DNA of 64,000 bases from Spongilla lacustris (GCA_949361645.1 OX442421.1:9575484-9639483); one strand, 5' to 3'. Positions 48,552-62,028 are shown, counted from the first letter of the stretch. The notes: generated by a model not told the origin, from the sequence alone. Made by a program: numbers and translations.

Positions 48552-51500
48552 CTATTGTGTGCACTGTGTGAGTGAGGAATGGTCTGTGGGTTCCTTCTTT
48601 AGGCCTTGGTTTGATGGTCTGTTGAAAACTGGAGGTTGAGTCTCATAACCCTGCTGTGCACCATCTGGCTGGACAGGCCTCCTGCCCTCATAGAAGAGCA
48701 GTAACTCTTGAAGGTAAGTCTGCACAGTTGATATACTGGCATTGATGGTTGGGTTACCAAAGCCATGGGTGTGCAGGGCAAAGTTGGTCAGTCCAGGGTA
48801 AGGATTGTGTGGATCATTTGGCTGAATGTTGCTCGGGCCACCCACTGCATTGAGCATGGCTTGGAACTCTGACAGGATCAACCTATAGAGAGACAGTGAA
48901 GGAAGTGATTGTGGTGGTCACCAGGTGGTGTTGATGTGACTCACTGAGTAGCCTTGACCATGGACACCCTATCTTGGGCCTGAGGGGTACCCACATGTTG
49001 TCTAGCAATTATCTGTGCCAACTCAGTGTGGGGGAAGAGGTTTTCACAGATCCTTTGGAAGTCAGAAGCCAGATGGAGAGACTCACCTAAAACCACAACA
49101 ATTACATGTAAGTAAGTGACCTAGTAGAAAGGTGTCTTCTTAGGCATGTGGTTCCGTAATGCTACTGTGAGGTGCTCCATGCAAACACCTCACAATTGCA
49201 GGTAACAAACACAAAGGAGCACTTGTTTTCTACAATCTGAAGTCCCACTTGTTTACCTTCAACCAGTGAAGTAAGGAGGGAAAGTTCTGCAGCCTTCCTT
49301 CTTCCAGGCGGTAGTGACAGTCCAATGGTTTCCAATCGTTGTCTTAAAACATGACCACCATTTTTTGACTTGGCTCTACAAAGTGGAGCATAAATGTTTT
49401 AACCCTGAGTATTGTACTTTAGCATAACCAGCCTATTAAGCTGGTTCTAAATATATATTTTATGTTGGCATAACCTGTGCCTTTTAAAACTCATCACTGG
49501 AGCCAACAGTCTAGAATGCTGATTATGTTGGAGCCAATATCTAGTGATAGCTATCAGTATAATGACTTCTGAGACACAGTTATGGAGTATAAAAAAATTC
49601 CTTATTTGTGTTGCCTGGAGGCGATAGGATGCCTGTGTAGGGATTCGAGTAACTTAATAACCTACTCACATTTTACCACCTTCCAAGTATGGCATTAAAT
49701 TTCCCCTTAAGCATCTTCTCACCTTCTAAGTATGCCCCCCAGTACGGAAGCGTTGAGACATTCTGGCGGGGAGAGCCTTCTGCGAACCTCATCTACTGTG
49801 ACCTTGTACTTCTGCGTGGAGCTGAGGAGGGACAGGCGACCTGGTACGAGACAGAACATGTCACTGCCATTAACTGAGGCAGAGGAGGAGGAGGTGACGG
49901 TGTTCGTAGTACTAGGTTTGACAGTATCTTGGTATGCCTCTTGCTCCTCTGGGTCAGGAGTGGAATCTGGGTGGAAGTAAGTACACTTAGGGTCAATTAA
50001 TGCACGCAATATAGATATCTATCAACTCTGATCAACTATGTGATAAGGGGGGAGAAGTGGTCAATGAATTATATTCAAAATTGTGAAGAAAACAGGAAAT
50101 GTGCACTGGAGAGGGCAGTTACACTCACAGCTACACGCAATGTGAAGGACATCATCACTCACCTCTGCTAGACAGACTTGATGACATACTTGAAATACCA
50201 GAGCTTGGTCGCTCCACTGATGCATTGTAGTGCTGTGTGGGAATAATCGTAACACATGAGCAACACTTATCAGGCTTGTAATTATTCTCATATGCTTAGG
50301 ATAGCTTTGTACTGTTCAAAAATGCCAATGTATCACCAAGACCACACAAAAATTAAAATCAGTTGTATTCTGTTTGTAAAATACAATTATGTCTTGTGCA
50401 CCAAAATTAATATTACTAATTGCTTTACTACTGTATTGCCATGTACTATAGTAGTACTCTGCAGAAGGGTGTGTGTCAGTGTGTAAGCTGGAACAAAAAA
50501 CTCCAGTGTGCAAAGCTCATAGCACTAACCAATCATACCAAATGTAACACAGCTGGGATGCAATGAAGGCATCCAGGTTGCTATTAGCTCTTCCAGTGCC
50601 TATTCCAAACCCTGACTGAAGTACTAAGTAGGTGCAATATGACATCTGTGGTTTGCCAGAGTTTTAAAAATAAATTGTACGTACAAAGTTAAGTACATGC
50701 ATAGATAGGCCCTTGCATCACTTCCCATACAGATATTCTACCATCCAGGGCTTTGTACTTTTGTTAAGCATTACAATGTATGCAACAGTTACTCCTTAAC
50801 CCCTTGCTCCATTGTGCAAATGACTATTTAAATGAGCAACTGTTTAGAAGTGTATTATAACCTTCTTGCTTTGCGATTGTGATGTCTTGCTGCTCTACAA
50901 AATGCTGTCGTGTAGGAAGCAGGTCTTTCATCACACTTGGCTCTCACAGTCCATGGGGACAGTCACATTGAACATTTTTCACTCCTTATGTATTTGATTA
51001 TTTAACTATGGTCCGCAATACACAATATTAATACAAACCCATACATTGCTACATTTTTGCACTATCTGCTTTGGAAAGGAACAATTACCACATAATATAC
51101 ACCATCTGTATATAGTATTCAAATACATTCCCCAGAGAAATATACATTTCTGCACATCATGAATTTCAAAGAATGAAGCTAAGATGCCTCATATTGTGGG
51201 CTGCAAAGTAATTGTGAGAGTTTAACACAGCAATGCAAGCCAGCTACATCTGTGTGCATTATCTTCAGTGGCTGTTCCATGGAAAAATTTAGTGAAAGTG
51301 CTGTATATGGCTTCACTTAGATTTACCCATATCTTCTTTCTTTTTTTGCAAAGCCACTAAAGTGAGTGCATGGGTTGTTTACTACTTCAAAACTCCAAGC
51401 CTTGTAGCAAGAGCCAAAGGATAGTAAATAAACTAGTGTTGAAACTCACGTTAAAGTGTTGTCCCTGTGCATATCCACACAAATCCACATAAATCCACAT

Positions 51501-53612
51501 ACATTTACACCTCAAGAGCATGTTTGTTTTTGGGCCAAGATGGCAAGAAGCCAGAACTTAACACCACAACTGTTAAAGAGATTAGATTATAAGTTTGCTG
51601 TGGTTGCCCTATCTGTCACCTGCAACGTAAGAGGCTGCTGTGTCAACAGGTTGAACATGAATTCCAGTCTCCACTAATTCAGATCTGGCCTAATTACCTC
51701 CCTCTCCGTGCCAACCGTAGTAACTGTGTAAACAGCTTCACCACTTCAAACGCTATATCCCATTGTGCACCTGCTGAGCTCCAATACGTACGGGGTTTCT
51801 AAGCTGTTGCTCAAAGCGTCACGTAGATATTATAGCCAGCGATAAAAAAAAAGGATTTACAAGAGCAACAGATACGCACACTACAAAGTAAAAACATGTC
51901 ACCTCCCTTGCATTCCACCCAAACCAAACCTCTCAGTTCAATGCCAAGTCCCATACTTAAGTAAGTGTTCCAAAAATAAACACCGGTATTTTCTTAAACA
52001 GCATGTAAGCTTAGTTAAAGTAGTATGCATACATACATGTGCGTGCAAACACACACACACATACACACACATATGTACACATACACACACAATCAATCTC
52101 AATATGTGTATATATTGGAGTTTGCATATTTTGGGTACTGTTACTCTATTATGATTCATAACTGGAGCAGCATAGTTAGATAATAACATAGTATATACTC
52201 TGATAAGGACTTTAGGGTTAGGAGATAATTCATCACCAAACTACCTAGCCACAAACAATGCACAGAATATGATCAGCTTAAAAGAGATTCCTGGTTATCC
52301 AATATAAACAAATGTTTGTTTTTAATTACAGAGAGAACAAGGATTGTATTTTTAAGTGCAGATAACAGCACAACTGACCTGAGGAGTTGGGTGTAAGGAG
52401 GCTGCTTGGCTGCGGCTAAGGGACTCAATAGAGAAAGGACTGGGGACATGCCCACCAGCATGTGATGACATTTGAGACAAAGAGCTTTGAGATTCAGAAG
52501 TTAAAAAGGATGATGTTGGAAGGCTTGTGATAGTCTCAGGTAGAACCACACCTTCCTTCTCAGTAGAATCTTCTGGAGTGTTACGGCCTGAATTGTTCGG
52601 AGTCTCAGGTTGGCTATCTTCCTCAGCTAATTTCTCAGAAAGTGTTGGCCTGGGCCCAACATGGTACTCAGAAGCCGCATATCGCCTGACTCTGGGAGGC
52701 TCCCCACTATCACTAGAGCATCCACTAGTAGAGCTGAGAGATGCATTGGATGAAATAGAGCTGGCATATGGTGAGTACACAAGGGAGGCTGGCGATGAGT
52801 GGAGGTAGAGTGGAGACAGGACAGAAGTGTAGGATGAAGGTTGCCTAGGTGGGGCAGGATTACTCTGCTGAACCTGTTCACCAGTTTTGCCACTACTGCT
52901 GTCTGTGGGAAGGGCAACTGAGCCTGGTGTCTGGGGGTTGCTGCTAGTGTTCCACGGAGACAGCAGTCCCAGCTGAGTGGCTCCAGAAGAGGTGGGTGAG
53001 GGAAAAGGATACTTTATCAATGTAGGGTACAGCTGTGGAGTGTATTGGTGAGGAACAGATGAAATTCCAAGGGGATAGGGGGCAGGTGATGCGGCAGCCA
53101 TTAAATGTGGACCAGGAGGACTAGGCACTGCATTTGGAAATGGAGTACCAGGAAATTTCTGTGAAGATCTTTGCACAACAGAGTAGAATGGCGGGACCTT
53201 TCCATTAAAAGGTAAATATGGCATAAATGTATGTTGGTGCGGGTGCAAGAAAAACGGGCTTTTATCTGCTTCTGCCACCATCTTGTACAGCAGTTGTTTC
53301 TCTCTCATAAGAGTTTCTTTCTCTTCTTTCTGCATGAACACGTGTGCATAAGGAAAAACACGAAACATAGAACTTTCGTACTTAACGACAACCACGTTCC
53401 TAGTTAGATTATAGAACAAATAAACTGCATGTGCATTTATTTAATCTTGCAGTCAGTAGTATTATAGGAAAAGATATGTACGAACTTACGGTGGGAGCGT
53501 GTAATCTTTTGTTCGGAGGAATGGTGTTTTCATCTATTAATATTGGCGGACGTTTTTTCCCTGTGGAACTTGCTTCCATATTGTTACCCAGTTGGGGTTG
53601 CGGAGTTGCCAT
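48552..53612 (-). CDS. TFAP2: AP-2 transcription factor (659 aa)
   Basis: Seven exons on the minus strand: 53612-53490, 53329-52379, 50232-50163, 49966-49723, 49375-49257, 49086-48945 and 48882-48552. All phases agree. The C-terminal DNA-binding and helix-span-helix region is highly conserved: [68 protein letters not shown], and [20 protein letters not shown] near the end. The N-terminal half (exons 1-3) is long, Ser/Pro/Tyr-rich and poorly conserved, as expected for the transactivation part, with a basic start ([11 protein letters not shown]...NKR). AP-2 binds GC-rich palindromes as a dimer and controls epithelial and other cell-fate genes in animals. The gene diverges from MRPL15 across 327 bp. 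Confidence 0.96.
50233..52378 (-). other. Large AP-2 intron, no other gene seen
   Basis: About 2.1 kb between AP-2 exons 2 and 3. It is AT-rich, with a short CA/TA stretch near 52030-52100. The open frames here are short and without recognisable similarity. Confidence 0.5.
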
Positions 53613-53939
53613 ACCAATGCCACAGCAGAACAGTAATTCCTACCAGAGAGTCGCAAAGTTTAACAGTAAAGACTGCCGCAACTTAAATTGCTTAGGAACG
53701 GTTCTGCAGGCCTTTGTCAACGCGTGGAATCCGATTGGTCGCCGAGGACTAGTTGCGCAGGAAAACGACGAATCACTGCGCACCTTACAACTGAATGTTT
53801 GAACCAAAATCTTAACTGTCGACTGAAAAAGATCAAATAACGGCTGCTTCCTGCGCTTGCCAACATTCTGCGGCAAGATCAAAGTGAAAGGGCGCGGCTT
53901 GTTGTGTAGCGGTGCGCAGCGCATAGTATACAGTACAGC
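53613..53939. promoter_or_regulatory. Bidirectional promoter region of AP-2 and MRPL15
   Basis: 327 bp between divergent start codons at 53612 (-) and 53940 (+). Contains a CG-rich stretch (53720-53790 and 53890-53930) but no TATA box. It must drive a housekeeping mitochondrial gene and a regulatory gene, unless unseen 5' UTR exons exist. Confidence 0.55.
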
Positions 53940-56851
53940 ATGGCGACTTGGGTAAGAAAAGTACTAGACATTTCCAAACATCCCAGGATTAAACTGAACA
54001 ACATAAAGGACCTCCCTGGTGCCAAAAAGAAGGTAAACATGTTCCGTGTTCGATATTCACTTCAAGTAACTAGGTGCGTATCATTTAGAGTGCATGCAAC
54101 GTACTTAGTGATAATGCGTATCATTTAGAGTAAAGCAACCGTGAGAAAATAATAATAATAATAAATATATATATGCTAGGCATATATTATACCTGCCTAC
54201 ATAGGTCATCATGGTTATATACATAAGATAGTTATATATGAATTAATAACTTAATATGTGATCTTCATATGTTCTTCTCTTTAGGCGGTACGTGTTGGCA
54301 GAGGACCAGGTTCGGGCAGAGGAAAGACATGTGGCCGTGGGCACAAGGGCCAGGGTCAACGGAATAAGATGAATGTTCGGGTTGGATTCGAGGGGGGGCA
54401 GACTCCTTTCTACCGTTGTGTGCCAAAGCATGGCTTCAAGAATAAGTGAGTACCGTGTATATGTTCAGATACCTTGTACTCTAGGCGTAGTCCATGGTTA
54501 TTACCTCATACAAATTGACCATGTGGAGTGGAACATTAGATTAAGGCCTCATTATTTGGGTGAATGATGCATGCATTGGTGAAGAAATTCCTACCATTGT
54601 TCTTTTTTGAAATGTTTTGGGGATCCTGACATTGGGAGTGTCCCTCACACCACCTCATAATAAGCGTTTGTTGAAGAAGAGAGGGGGGGGGGGTCCTGAG
54701 TCAGATCAATGATTACAGTACTTGTCTCACTTGCGTTTAGTTTAATTGCACACTGTTGTACATAGTCTCCGATATCTGTATCCCTGAGTTAGTGGGAGGA
54801 GTGTTTCAGTTTGGAATGTATTTAATGTTAAGGAAATATGTCTCTTCCAGTTCAGAGACTGTGTCATTACTTTACAATTGTTTGTAGATTTCAAGTGACA
54901 TATGAACCACTGAACCTCGGAAAGCTACAGCATTTGGTGGACAGTGGAAGGATAGATGCCAGCCAGCCAGTGAACATGTACACACTTCATCAAGTGGGAG
55001 CAGTTGGTCGTGTTGAACATGGAATCAAGCTGTTGGCAGATGTAAGCTGAATCACGGAGTACACAGCAGGGTACTGTGCAGTAATTATCATCGCTATGAT
55101 AACATGTAAAGGTTCTACCATATTGCTACATGTACATACATTTCAGCTCTCCAAGAGATCCATACTTAAAGCGTTTGTTGTGCTCTCCTCCAGTGCTCAA
55201 CCCTCTGCCCTCTTCTTTAAATTATTATTACTTTCCAGGGAGCTGAATGGTTTGGTGCCAAACTGCACATAGAAGTGAGCAAGGCTTCTCAGGCAGCCAT
55301 TGATGCCATTGAGCAGCAAGGAGGCACAGTGACTACTGCATATTACAACAGGCTGGGGCTGAGAGCACTACTTAAGCCTGAGAAGTTTGAGGATAGACCT
55401 TTACCACGTCGGGCATTGCCCAAGAGAAAGACGATGGCATACTATCTTGATCCTGATAACAGGTGGGGGTATGGGGAATCATGTAACAGCACCAGAGGAT
55501 AAGTGTAATAGCACTAGAGGGTTAGTGTAATAGCACTAGAGGGTTAGTGTAATAGCACTAGAGGGTTAATTAATAGCACCAGAGGGTTAATTAGTAGCAC
55601 CAGATGATTAATGTAATAGCACCAGAGGGCTAATGTAATTAATTACACATGTAGGAGATGGGGCCAGTTAATTAGCGTATGTTGGATTAAGCCAAGCAAG
55701 CTAATTAATGTAGTTGTACTTTCTTTCCGTGTTAACGTTTCCATTGGTTTCATTTATTGCAGAGGTTATCTGTTGTCTCCTGAAGGCAAGACACGACTGA
55801 AGGAAGCAGGGATGGATGGGGCATACCTAGGAGAAGATGGCAGGGTCCACGTTCCAGGTAGAAAGGTTACACTGTATTCAAAGCCTTCTCCTCCTCAAGA
55901 AGAAGCATTGAAAGTGAAAGTAAGTCACAAGCAGAAAGGTTATTAAAAGCAAATATATGTTTACTTCAGATATAGGCATAGTTGTAGCAGTCACAATGGA
56001 TGAAATATGGTAATTGTTTGGAAGAGCCGAAAAAGAAATAGTCTATATTCAGTTTGATTCTACTGCAGCGCACACAAAATTAACCCAGCGATGGATAGGT
56101 TACAGAACATGAGACATGATTCTATTACCACACACATGGCTGAAAACGAACACCTTATAGAGCTGCTTGAATGGCAACTATGCAAATGAGTAACCTATAT
56201 CAAGCATACTTTGCCTAACCTATATCAAGCATACTTTGCCTAACCTATATCAAACATACTTTGCCTAACCTATATCAAACATACTTTGCCTAACCTATAT
56301 CAAGCATACTTTGCCTAACCTATATCAAACATACTTTGCCTAACCTATATCAAACATACTTTGCCTAACCTATATCAAGCATACTTTGCCTAACCTATAT
56401 CAAGCATACTTTGCCTAACCTATATCAAGCATACTTTGCCTAACCTATATCAAGCATACTTTGCCTAACCTATATCAAGCATACTTTGCCTAACCTATAT
56501 CAAGCATACTTTGCCTTTTCAAGTCACATAACTGCATGAACTATCCACACTTTATAAATGGAGGTGATTATTCTAGTGTGAGTGTGCATAAATTAACCTC
56601 TGATCATGGAGCTATGCTGTCAGTACGTACCATTACATACCATTTTTTGTGTTAGAGGGACGGGGGGGGGGGGGGGGAGGTCCAGTTTTTACTGTCCTGT
56701 AGATAGATCTACTTTCTTCTAAAGAAGAATAATGGTAGTTGTATTTCACTATGATAATGGATTTGCTGTAAGCACTTTCTGTGTCTCTCCTTAGCGCCAG
56801 GCTAAGAGTCATGAAGCCAAACAAAGCAAGGATCCAGGAACCGCTGTTTAG
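53940..56851 (+). CDS. MRPL15: Mitochondrial large-subunit ribosomal protein L15 (281 aa)
   Basis: Six exons: 53940-54032, 54285-54445, 54888-55041, 55239-55462, 55763-55919 and 56795-56851. All are in phase. The uL15 signature is clear: [20 protein letters not shown], then [12 protein letters not shown] and [25 protein letters not shown] and [18 protein letters not shown] match human MRPL15 (296 aa). The protein is part of the mitochondrial 39S subunit. The first exon is basic and amphipathic, fitting a mitochondrial presequence. The C-terminus is shorter and more basic than in vertebrates. AATAAA at 57209 fits the 3' end. Introns hold 22- and 25-bp arrays. Confidence 0.94.
55508..55628. repeat. 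22-bp repeat, about 5 copies
   Basis: Imperfect copies of gtgtaatagcactagagggt ta in an MRPL15 intron. Confidence 0.9.
56190..56518. repeat. 25-bp minisatellite, about 13 copies
   Basis: The unit is ctaacctatatcaagcatac tttgc, with an A/G variant at one position, in the last MRPL15 intron. Confidence 0.97.
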
Positions 56852-57831
56852 TATTACAATTTAATTTACTTTTCCCCACTGTTGCCACCATTTGACCTTT
56901 GATTTCATTGCCGACAGTTAGCAGTCTTGTTACTCCAAATGTTTAAGTACTTAGCCAAGTGCTGTGGTGATGAAGGCCGTAGACTGTACACTGTTGACTT
57001 TTGGCTGTTAAACTTTCATGCCATAATACTTGTGTGCAGTGCGCATGTGTGATACCTACACACACCCTTGGTCTGCAAACCTAACAAGACACTCCCAACA
57101 GATTGCTTTCATTTCACATGGTCAGTTTGTTGTTTGGTATTTGGACGGGCTCTCTGTATGAGGCTGTCAACATACCCTAAGGGCTTCCATGTGAAGTTGT
57201 TAGAAACAAATAAAACAACCTTTCCTGTTGTTTGGTGTTTTTCATATGAAGGGAGGTGACAGAACTCCACATACTTTAATTCCAATCAGTGCTGTGTGCA
57301 TTTGTTGTAAAAGACCACTCAAGCGCAGTTGCAAGGGTATGCATACTATGTAGGGAAGTGGCCTGAGGTTGTAGAAGCCATGACACGCTTACATGCTGGT
57401 ATTTGCGTAGTCCCTAGTGGTCCACTATTCTGGTATGTGATGTTAGCTAACTGATGGGGGGAGGGGGGGGGGGGGGGGGATGCTTCGAAATGTGAGCACC
57501 ATTCTGTCTGATAGCTCCCCCACATAACTGTACACTTCTGTCGGGTCAGTTAAGTGCTTCTCATATCACACCTTGCTCTCTAATTATGCACAAATTTCCC
57601 TACTTGCCTCTTTGCAACTAAGAGCCAGTAAACTACTAACATCTTGCACAGAGTGGGTGTATTATCAAAAGGTACCTATGGTCCTGAATTAATACAAGGC
57701 ACATAGCAAAGACTGTGCCGGGCGTGATGGCGTATTATCATATCCAAATTGCTAGTTACTTAGCAATTCTTTTTAATTTTTTTAAGTACATGAAAGGAAA
57801 AGGTTAATTTATAGCGTCATCTGCTTACGTC
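56852..57831 (+). other. MRPL15 3' UTR and PITHD1 promoter region
   Basis: 980 bp. Holds the MRPL15 3' UTR with AATAAA at 57209-57214 and a G-run near 57456-57480. No additional gene is supported. Confidence 0.5.
57209..57214 (+). terminator. Polyadenylation signal AATAAA for MRPL15
   Basis: Canonical hexamer 357 nt after the MRPL15 stop. Confidence 0.5.
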
Positions 57832-60241
57832 ATGGATCATACGCACTGCTGTCACAGAGAGCAAGACCAGTCACACTCAGCAGACCCTGCCGTACTGTAC
57901 AGGTGAGGGATACTTGCCCGCGCGAACCGCTAGTTACTTAATGGCTCTGCTCCATACAGCCTGTACCAGAAGATTGATACGGAGAAGGTCCAGTGTCTGA
58001 ACGAGTCTGTAGATGGCACGGGAAAAACCGTTTTCAAGCCATGGGAAGAAAGGCTAGACGTCAGCAAGGTGAAAAATCACGCTGTTGTGCTAGCTCAATG
58101 CATGTGACGTCATTTGTACATAAAACAACTGGTTTGAATTGAAGGGGTTAATTATTATATTGTATTCTGACATAATCAGTATTATGTTTCTAGTTTGTGG
58201 AGAGTGAGGTGGATCAGGAACTGCTATTCTATGTCCCGTGAGTGCCTCTTGTGTCAAGTGGATGTCCCTACACTATGCTGTGATGTTTAGGTTCACAGGC
58301 TCTGTAAAGCTGAAGGGAATTGTTGTAATAGGTGGAGAGGAAAGGCAACACCCAAGGGATCTTAAAATGTGCGTATGTGCTGTGTGCATTATGTAATGTG
58401 TTGTGCACTGAGCATGCATATAATCATCCTGCATATCTTTGCATATCTTTGCTAACAAGGTAAATAATTTTTCATACAATACAGTAAGACATATATAGGG
58501 AGGGAAGGGGAGGTAATGGGAGGGAAGGGAAGGGGAGGTAATGGGAGGGAAGGGGAGGGGAGGTAATGGGAGGGAAGGGGAGGGGAGGTCATGGGAGGGA
58601 AGGGAAGGGGAGGTCATGGGAGGGAAGGGGAGGGGAGGTAATGGGAGGGAAGGGGAGGGGAGGTAATGGGAGGGAAGGGGAGGGGAGGTCATGGGAGGGA
58701 AGGGGAGGGGAGGTAATGGGAGGGAAGGGGAGGGGAGGTAATGGGAGGGAAGGGGAGGGGAGGTAATGGGAGGGAAGGGGAGGGGAGGTAATGGGAGGGA
58801 AGGGGAGGGGAGGTAATGGGAGGGAAGGGGAGGGGAGGTCATGGGAGGGAAGGGGATGAGTTCTTCTGTTGTTATGATGTGAGGCTTCTCTCTTCTTTGG
58901 GTGCAGATTTAAGAACCAGCCTCTACTGGGCTTCGATGCAGTGATGGGAGAGGCTGATCAAACAATTGAACTGAGCAAGGATTACAATGGTTCACTGGAA
59001 TATCCACTCAAGTATGCTTCCTCTTACCCAGTACACATGCACACATGCACACACACATGCACACACACACATGCACACACACACACATACATGCATGCAA
59101 AAATTGCACACATTAAAACACAACATTGTATGCATCACTGATCACAGGAGTGAGAATTAACAGGTTACGATGACATATACAATGCTGCAATTGTGTATGA
59201 ACCAACTGACCACATGGTGGGGAGGGAGAGGGTGTGAGGATGGGGATGGAGAGGGTGGGAGGATGGGGAGGGAGAGGGTGTGAGGATGGGGAGGGAGAGA
59301 GTGGGAGGATGGGGAGGGAGAGGGTGTGAGGATGGGGAGGGAGAGGGTGTGAGGATGGGGAGGGAGAGGGTGGGAGGATGGGGAGGGAGAGGTGGGAGGA
59401 TGGGGAGGGAGAGGGTGGGAGGATGGGGAGGTGGAAGGGGGAGGAGGAAGTACACTGTTTTGTCTGGCAGCTTGTAGTTGCTGTTGAGGAAATAACATAG
59501 GGCAGATAGCTCACAACGGAATGTCCTGATATACATGTATGTGTCCAGTTATGGGTACATGACCATATGTATGGGTAGTACAAAATCCACAATGATTAAT
59601 ACTAGTATTGGGGTTCATGCTTCAGTAAATGTTTGGGTTGGCCTAGCAACATATGCACACCTAAGAGTGGAGGGATAAGTTAACGAAGAGTTAATCTAAC
59701 CTGACCCACAGGGTGTCAAGTGCTCCTTGGTGTTATGCAGGTGTTATACCTTGTGTTATGCAGGGTGTCGAGTGCTCCTTGGCGTTATGCAGGTGTTACA
59801 CCTTGTGTTATGCAGGGTGTCGAGTGCTCCTTGGTGTTATGCAAGTGTTACACCTTGTGTTATGCAGGGTGTCGAGTGCTCCTTTGAGTTAATGACTTCA
59901 GGTGTTATTCCTTTGCAGAGTGTCAAGGTTTAATTCAGTATCAAGCATCCTGTTATTCTTTCCAACGAACCACGGTGCTGAAAATACCAGAATATACTAC
60001 ATCGGCCTAAGAGGGGAAGTTTCAGAGGTGATGTGCCGTGCGCACGTGCGCACGCATCGGAGATGTCTCTCTTTGCGTGCACGTGCACTCTGCATCGTAT
60101 CTTCTATTACTTACTGCCAGTACGTCTCCCTTGCAGGCTCATCCGCAGGGAATAGTCGTGGCAACGTACGAAGCAGCTCCAAACCCCGCCGAGCACAAAA
60201 CGACCTCATTCATTCCTTCTGGAAGCGGTTATATAGCCTAA
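57832..60241 (+). CDS. PITHD1: PITH domain-containing protein 1 (206 aa)
   Basis: Seven exons: 57832-57902, 57960-58068, 58194-58237, 58291-58368, 58907-59011, 59919-60027 and 60137-60241. All phases fit; 206 aa against 211 in human. It has a His-rich start (MDHTHCCHREQ), then CLNES and VFKPWEERLDVSKFVESEVD. FTGSVKLKGIVVIGGEE, RFNSVSSILLFFPTNHGAEN and IYYIGLRGE follow, and it ends YEAAPNPAEHK near the C-terminus. The PITH fold is a beta-sandwich shared with thioredoxin-like proteins that associate with the proteasome. The cellular role in this organism is unknown. Its stop is only 87 bp from the EIF3H start. Two introns carry minisatellites. Confidence 0.96.
58497..58856. repeat. 25-bp purine-rich minisatellite, about 14 copies
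   Basis: The unit is aatgggagggaaggggaggg gaggt, with t/c variation, in a PITHD1 intron. Confidence 0.96.
59217..59450. repeat. 23-bp purine-rich minisatellite, about 10 copies
   Basis: The unit is gggagggagagggtgtgagg atg, in the large PITHD1 intron. Confidence 0.96.
59711..59895. repeat. Tandem repeat of about 51 bp, 3-4 copies
   Basis: The unit contains gtgtcgagtgctccttggtg and ttatgcaggtgttacacctt, and lies in the PITHD1 intron ending at the exon at 59919. Each unit contains gcag-gtgt splice-like sequence. Confidence 0.9.
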
Positions 60242-60328
60242 TAATCGGACCTCTTGTTCCATTTAGCCTATCACAATGTTGCCAGAAATTTTGAACTCCC
60301 CAAAACACGTGTGCCAATCGATAGGAAG

Positions 60329-62028
60329 ATGGCAGGGACAGCCAAAGGAAGCGTGGAGGGTGTAGACGAAGTACAGTTAGATGGGCTGGTGAGAAGCAAC
60401 GTGGACGGAACGGATGGCCCTCGTTCTTCTGGGCATGTGCATATAATAGTGATCATTAATTACAGGTAGCGCTGAAGATTATAAAACATTGTCAGGAAGA
60501 GGGTAGTAGTACGGAGCTCGTGAACGGTTTTCTCGTGGGACTGGTTGTTGGAAAGACACTCGAGATCACAAACTGCTTCCCCCTGCCCAAGGATTTGGAC
60601 GATACACAAGACAGAGCGGGTGGTACGCTCAAGCTAGCCTAGCCAGGCTCGTCAGTGCCTTAAATCGTGCGTTTGCTCACCGACAGACGAATACCAGGTC
60701 AACATTCTGAAAAAGTTGCGCTCCATCAATCTTGACTATCACCAAGTAGGCTGGTACCAGTCCACCTACTTGGGGTCGCACATCTCCAAGGAGTTTCTGG
60801 ATAACCAGGTGAAGTACCAGCAGGCTATCGAGGAATCCGTGGTGGTGATTTACGGTTAGTGTTGTCACGAATGTGCCGTCCGCTATCGGGACCAAACGTC
60901 CTTAATCTCTAGACCCACTGCAGTCTACCCAAGGCAGCCTGAACTTGAGGGCGTTTAGGCTCACTGAGAATATTCTTGCCATGATCCAGAATGGAGATCC
61001 CTTCACACCAGAGAGGTTGGAATGCTGTTGCTGATGATATCTTCCACACATGCCAGGCATATGCACCTTACTCCATTCCCTGTGTAGTGTTCTTGATGCT
61101 GAGATGACCCACAGTAAGCTGCTGGTTGAGCTGCCAGTGACCCTTAGGATCTCACGTCTTGAGAATGCATTGTTATGCGAGCTGGATGCACAAGATGTGG
61201 GATCTGAAAAGATGGAGTTCCTTGGTCTCTCTGCCACGTAAGGTTTCAATAGCCATACTTGTTGCTATGTGTACAGTGAAAGGTGTGTGAGTCTTGGATG
61301 TGGGTATGGTGTGATGGGAGGATGGGTATGTGATGTGTATGTGATGTGGAAGTGAGGGTGGTTGGGATGTGGGAGTGAGGGTGGTATGGGATGTGAGGGT
61401 GGTGTGATGTGGGACATAGGTGATATTTGATGTGCTGGATGTGGTGTGAGGGGAGGTGGGACAAGTGTCTGGGACGAGATGTTGATTCTTATGTTTTGTA
61501 TTTAGACAACTGTTGGAGAAGAACCTTCAGCTGCTAATGGACAGTGTTGATAACCTCCAACAGGAGACCTACAGACTTCTGGGTTATGAGAAAAATGTCT
61601 CCAAGCAACTCCAACAGAAGCAGCAGTTCATACAGAGAAGAGTAAGCTGAGAAGTATGAAAGGGGGTGGGGCATGAAGGGTGGGGTGTAGGAATGTGCAT
61701 TTGGTAAGTTGATGTTAACGATCACTGTGCAGCTTTTAAAAAAGTATAAGTCCACAGGGATGTTGTTCCCTTTCCTCCTCCTCCTCCACACCCCCCACCC
61801 ATCCAGAAAGAAGAGAACCTTCGTAGAGCCCAAAGAGGAGAGTCTCAGTTGTCCATATCAGATGAAATCATCGAACAGGAGCTTAATCTAAAGCCCATCC
61901 AGCCCCCACCACGATTGGATGCACTTTTAATTGGAGAGCATGTGGACTCAAAGTGTCGGCAGATCACAGAAGTGGCTGCTGAGACCTTTGCCAAGTTGTA
62001 CTTGTCTGAAGGTCTCCAGCAGAAGTGA
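60329..62028 (+). CDS. EIF3H: Eukaryotic translation initiation factor 3 subunit H (330 aa)
   Basis: Seven exons: 60329-60388, 60466-60619, 60687-60854, 60913-61015, 61088-61237, 61506-61641 and 61807-62028. All phases agree; 330 aa against 352 in human. MPN-domain landmarks are [31 protein letters not shown] and [14 protein letters not shown]. The JAMM metal motif is broken (WYQST instead of a His-Ser-His form), as in other eIF3h, so it is a non-catalytic MPN subunit that pairs with eIF3f in the eIF3 core. The C-terminal part holds a Gln-rich coiled coil ([13 protein letters not shown]) and [17 protein letters not shown], like LDSLLIAGQINTYCQNI in human. AATAAA follows at 62164. Confidence 0.96.
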
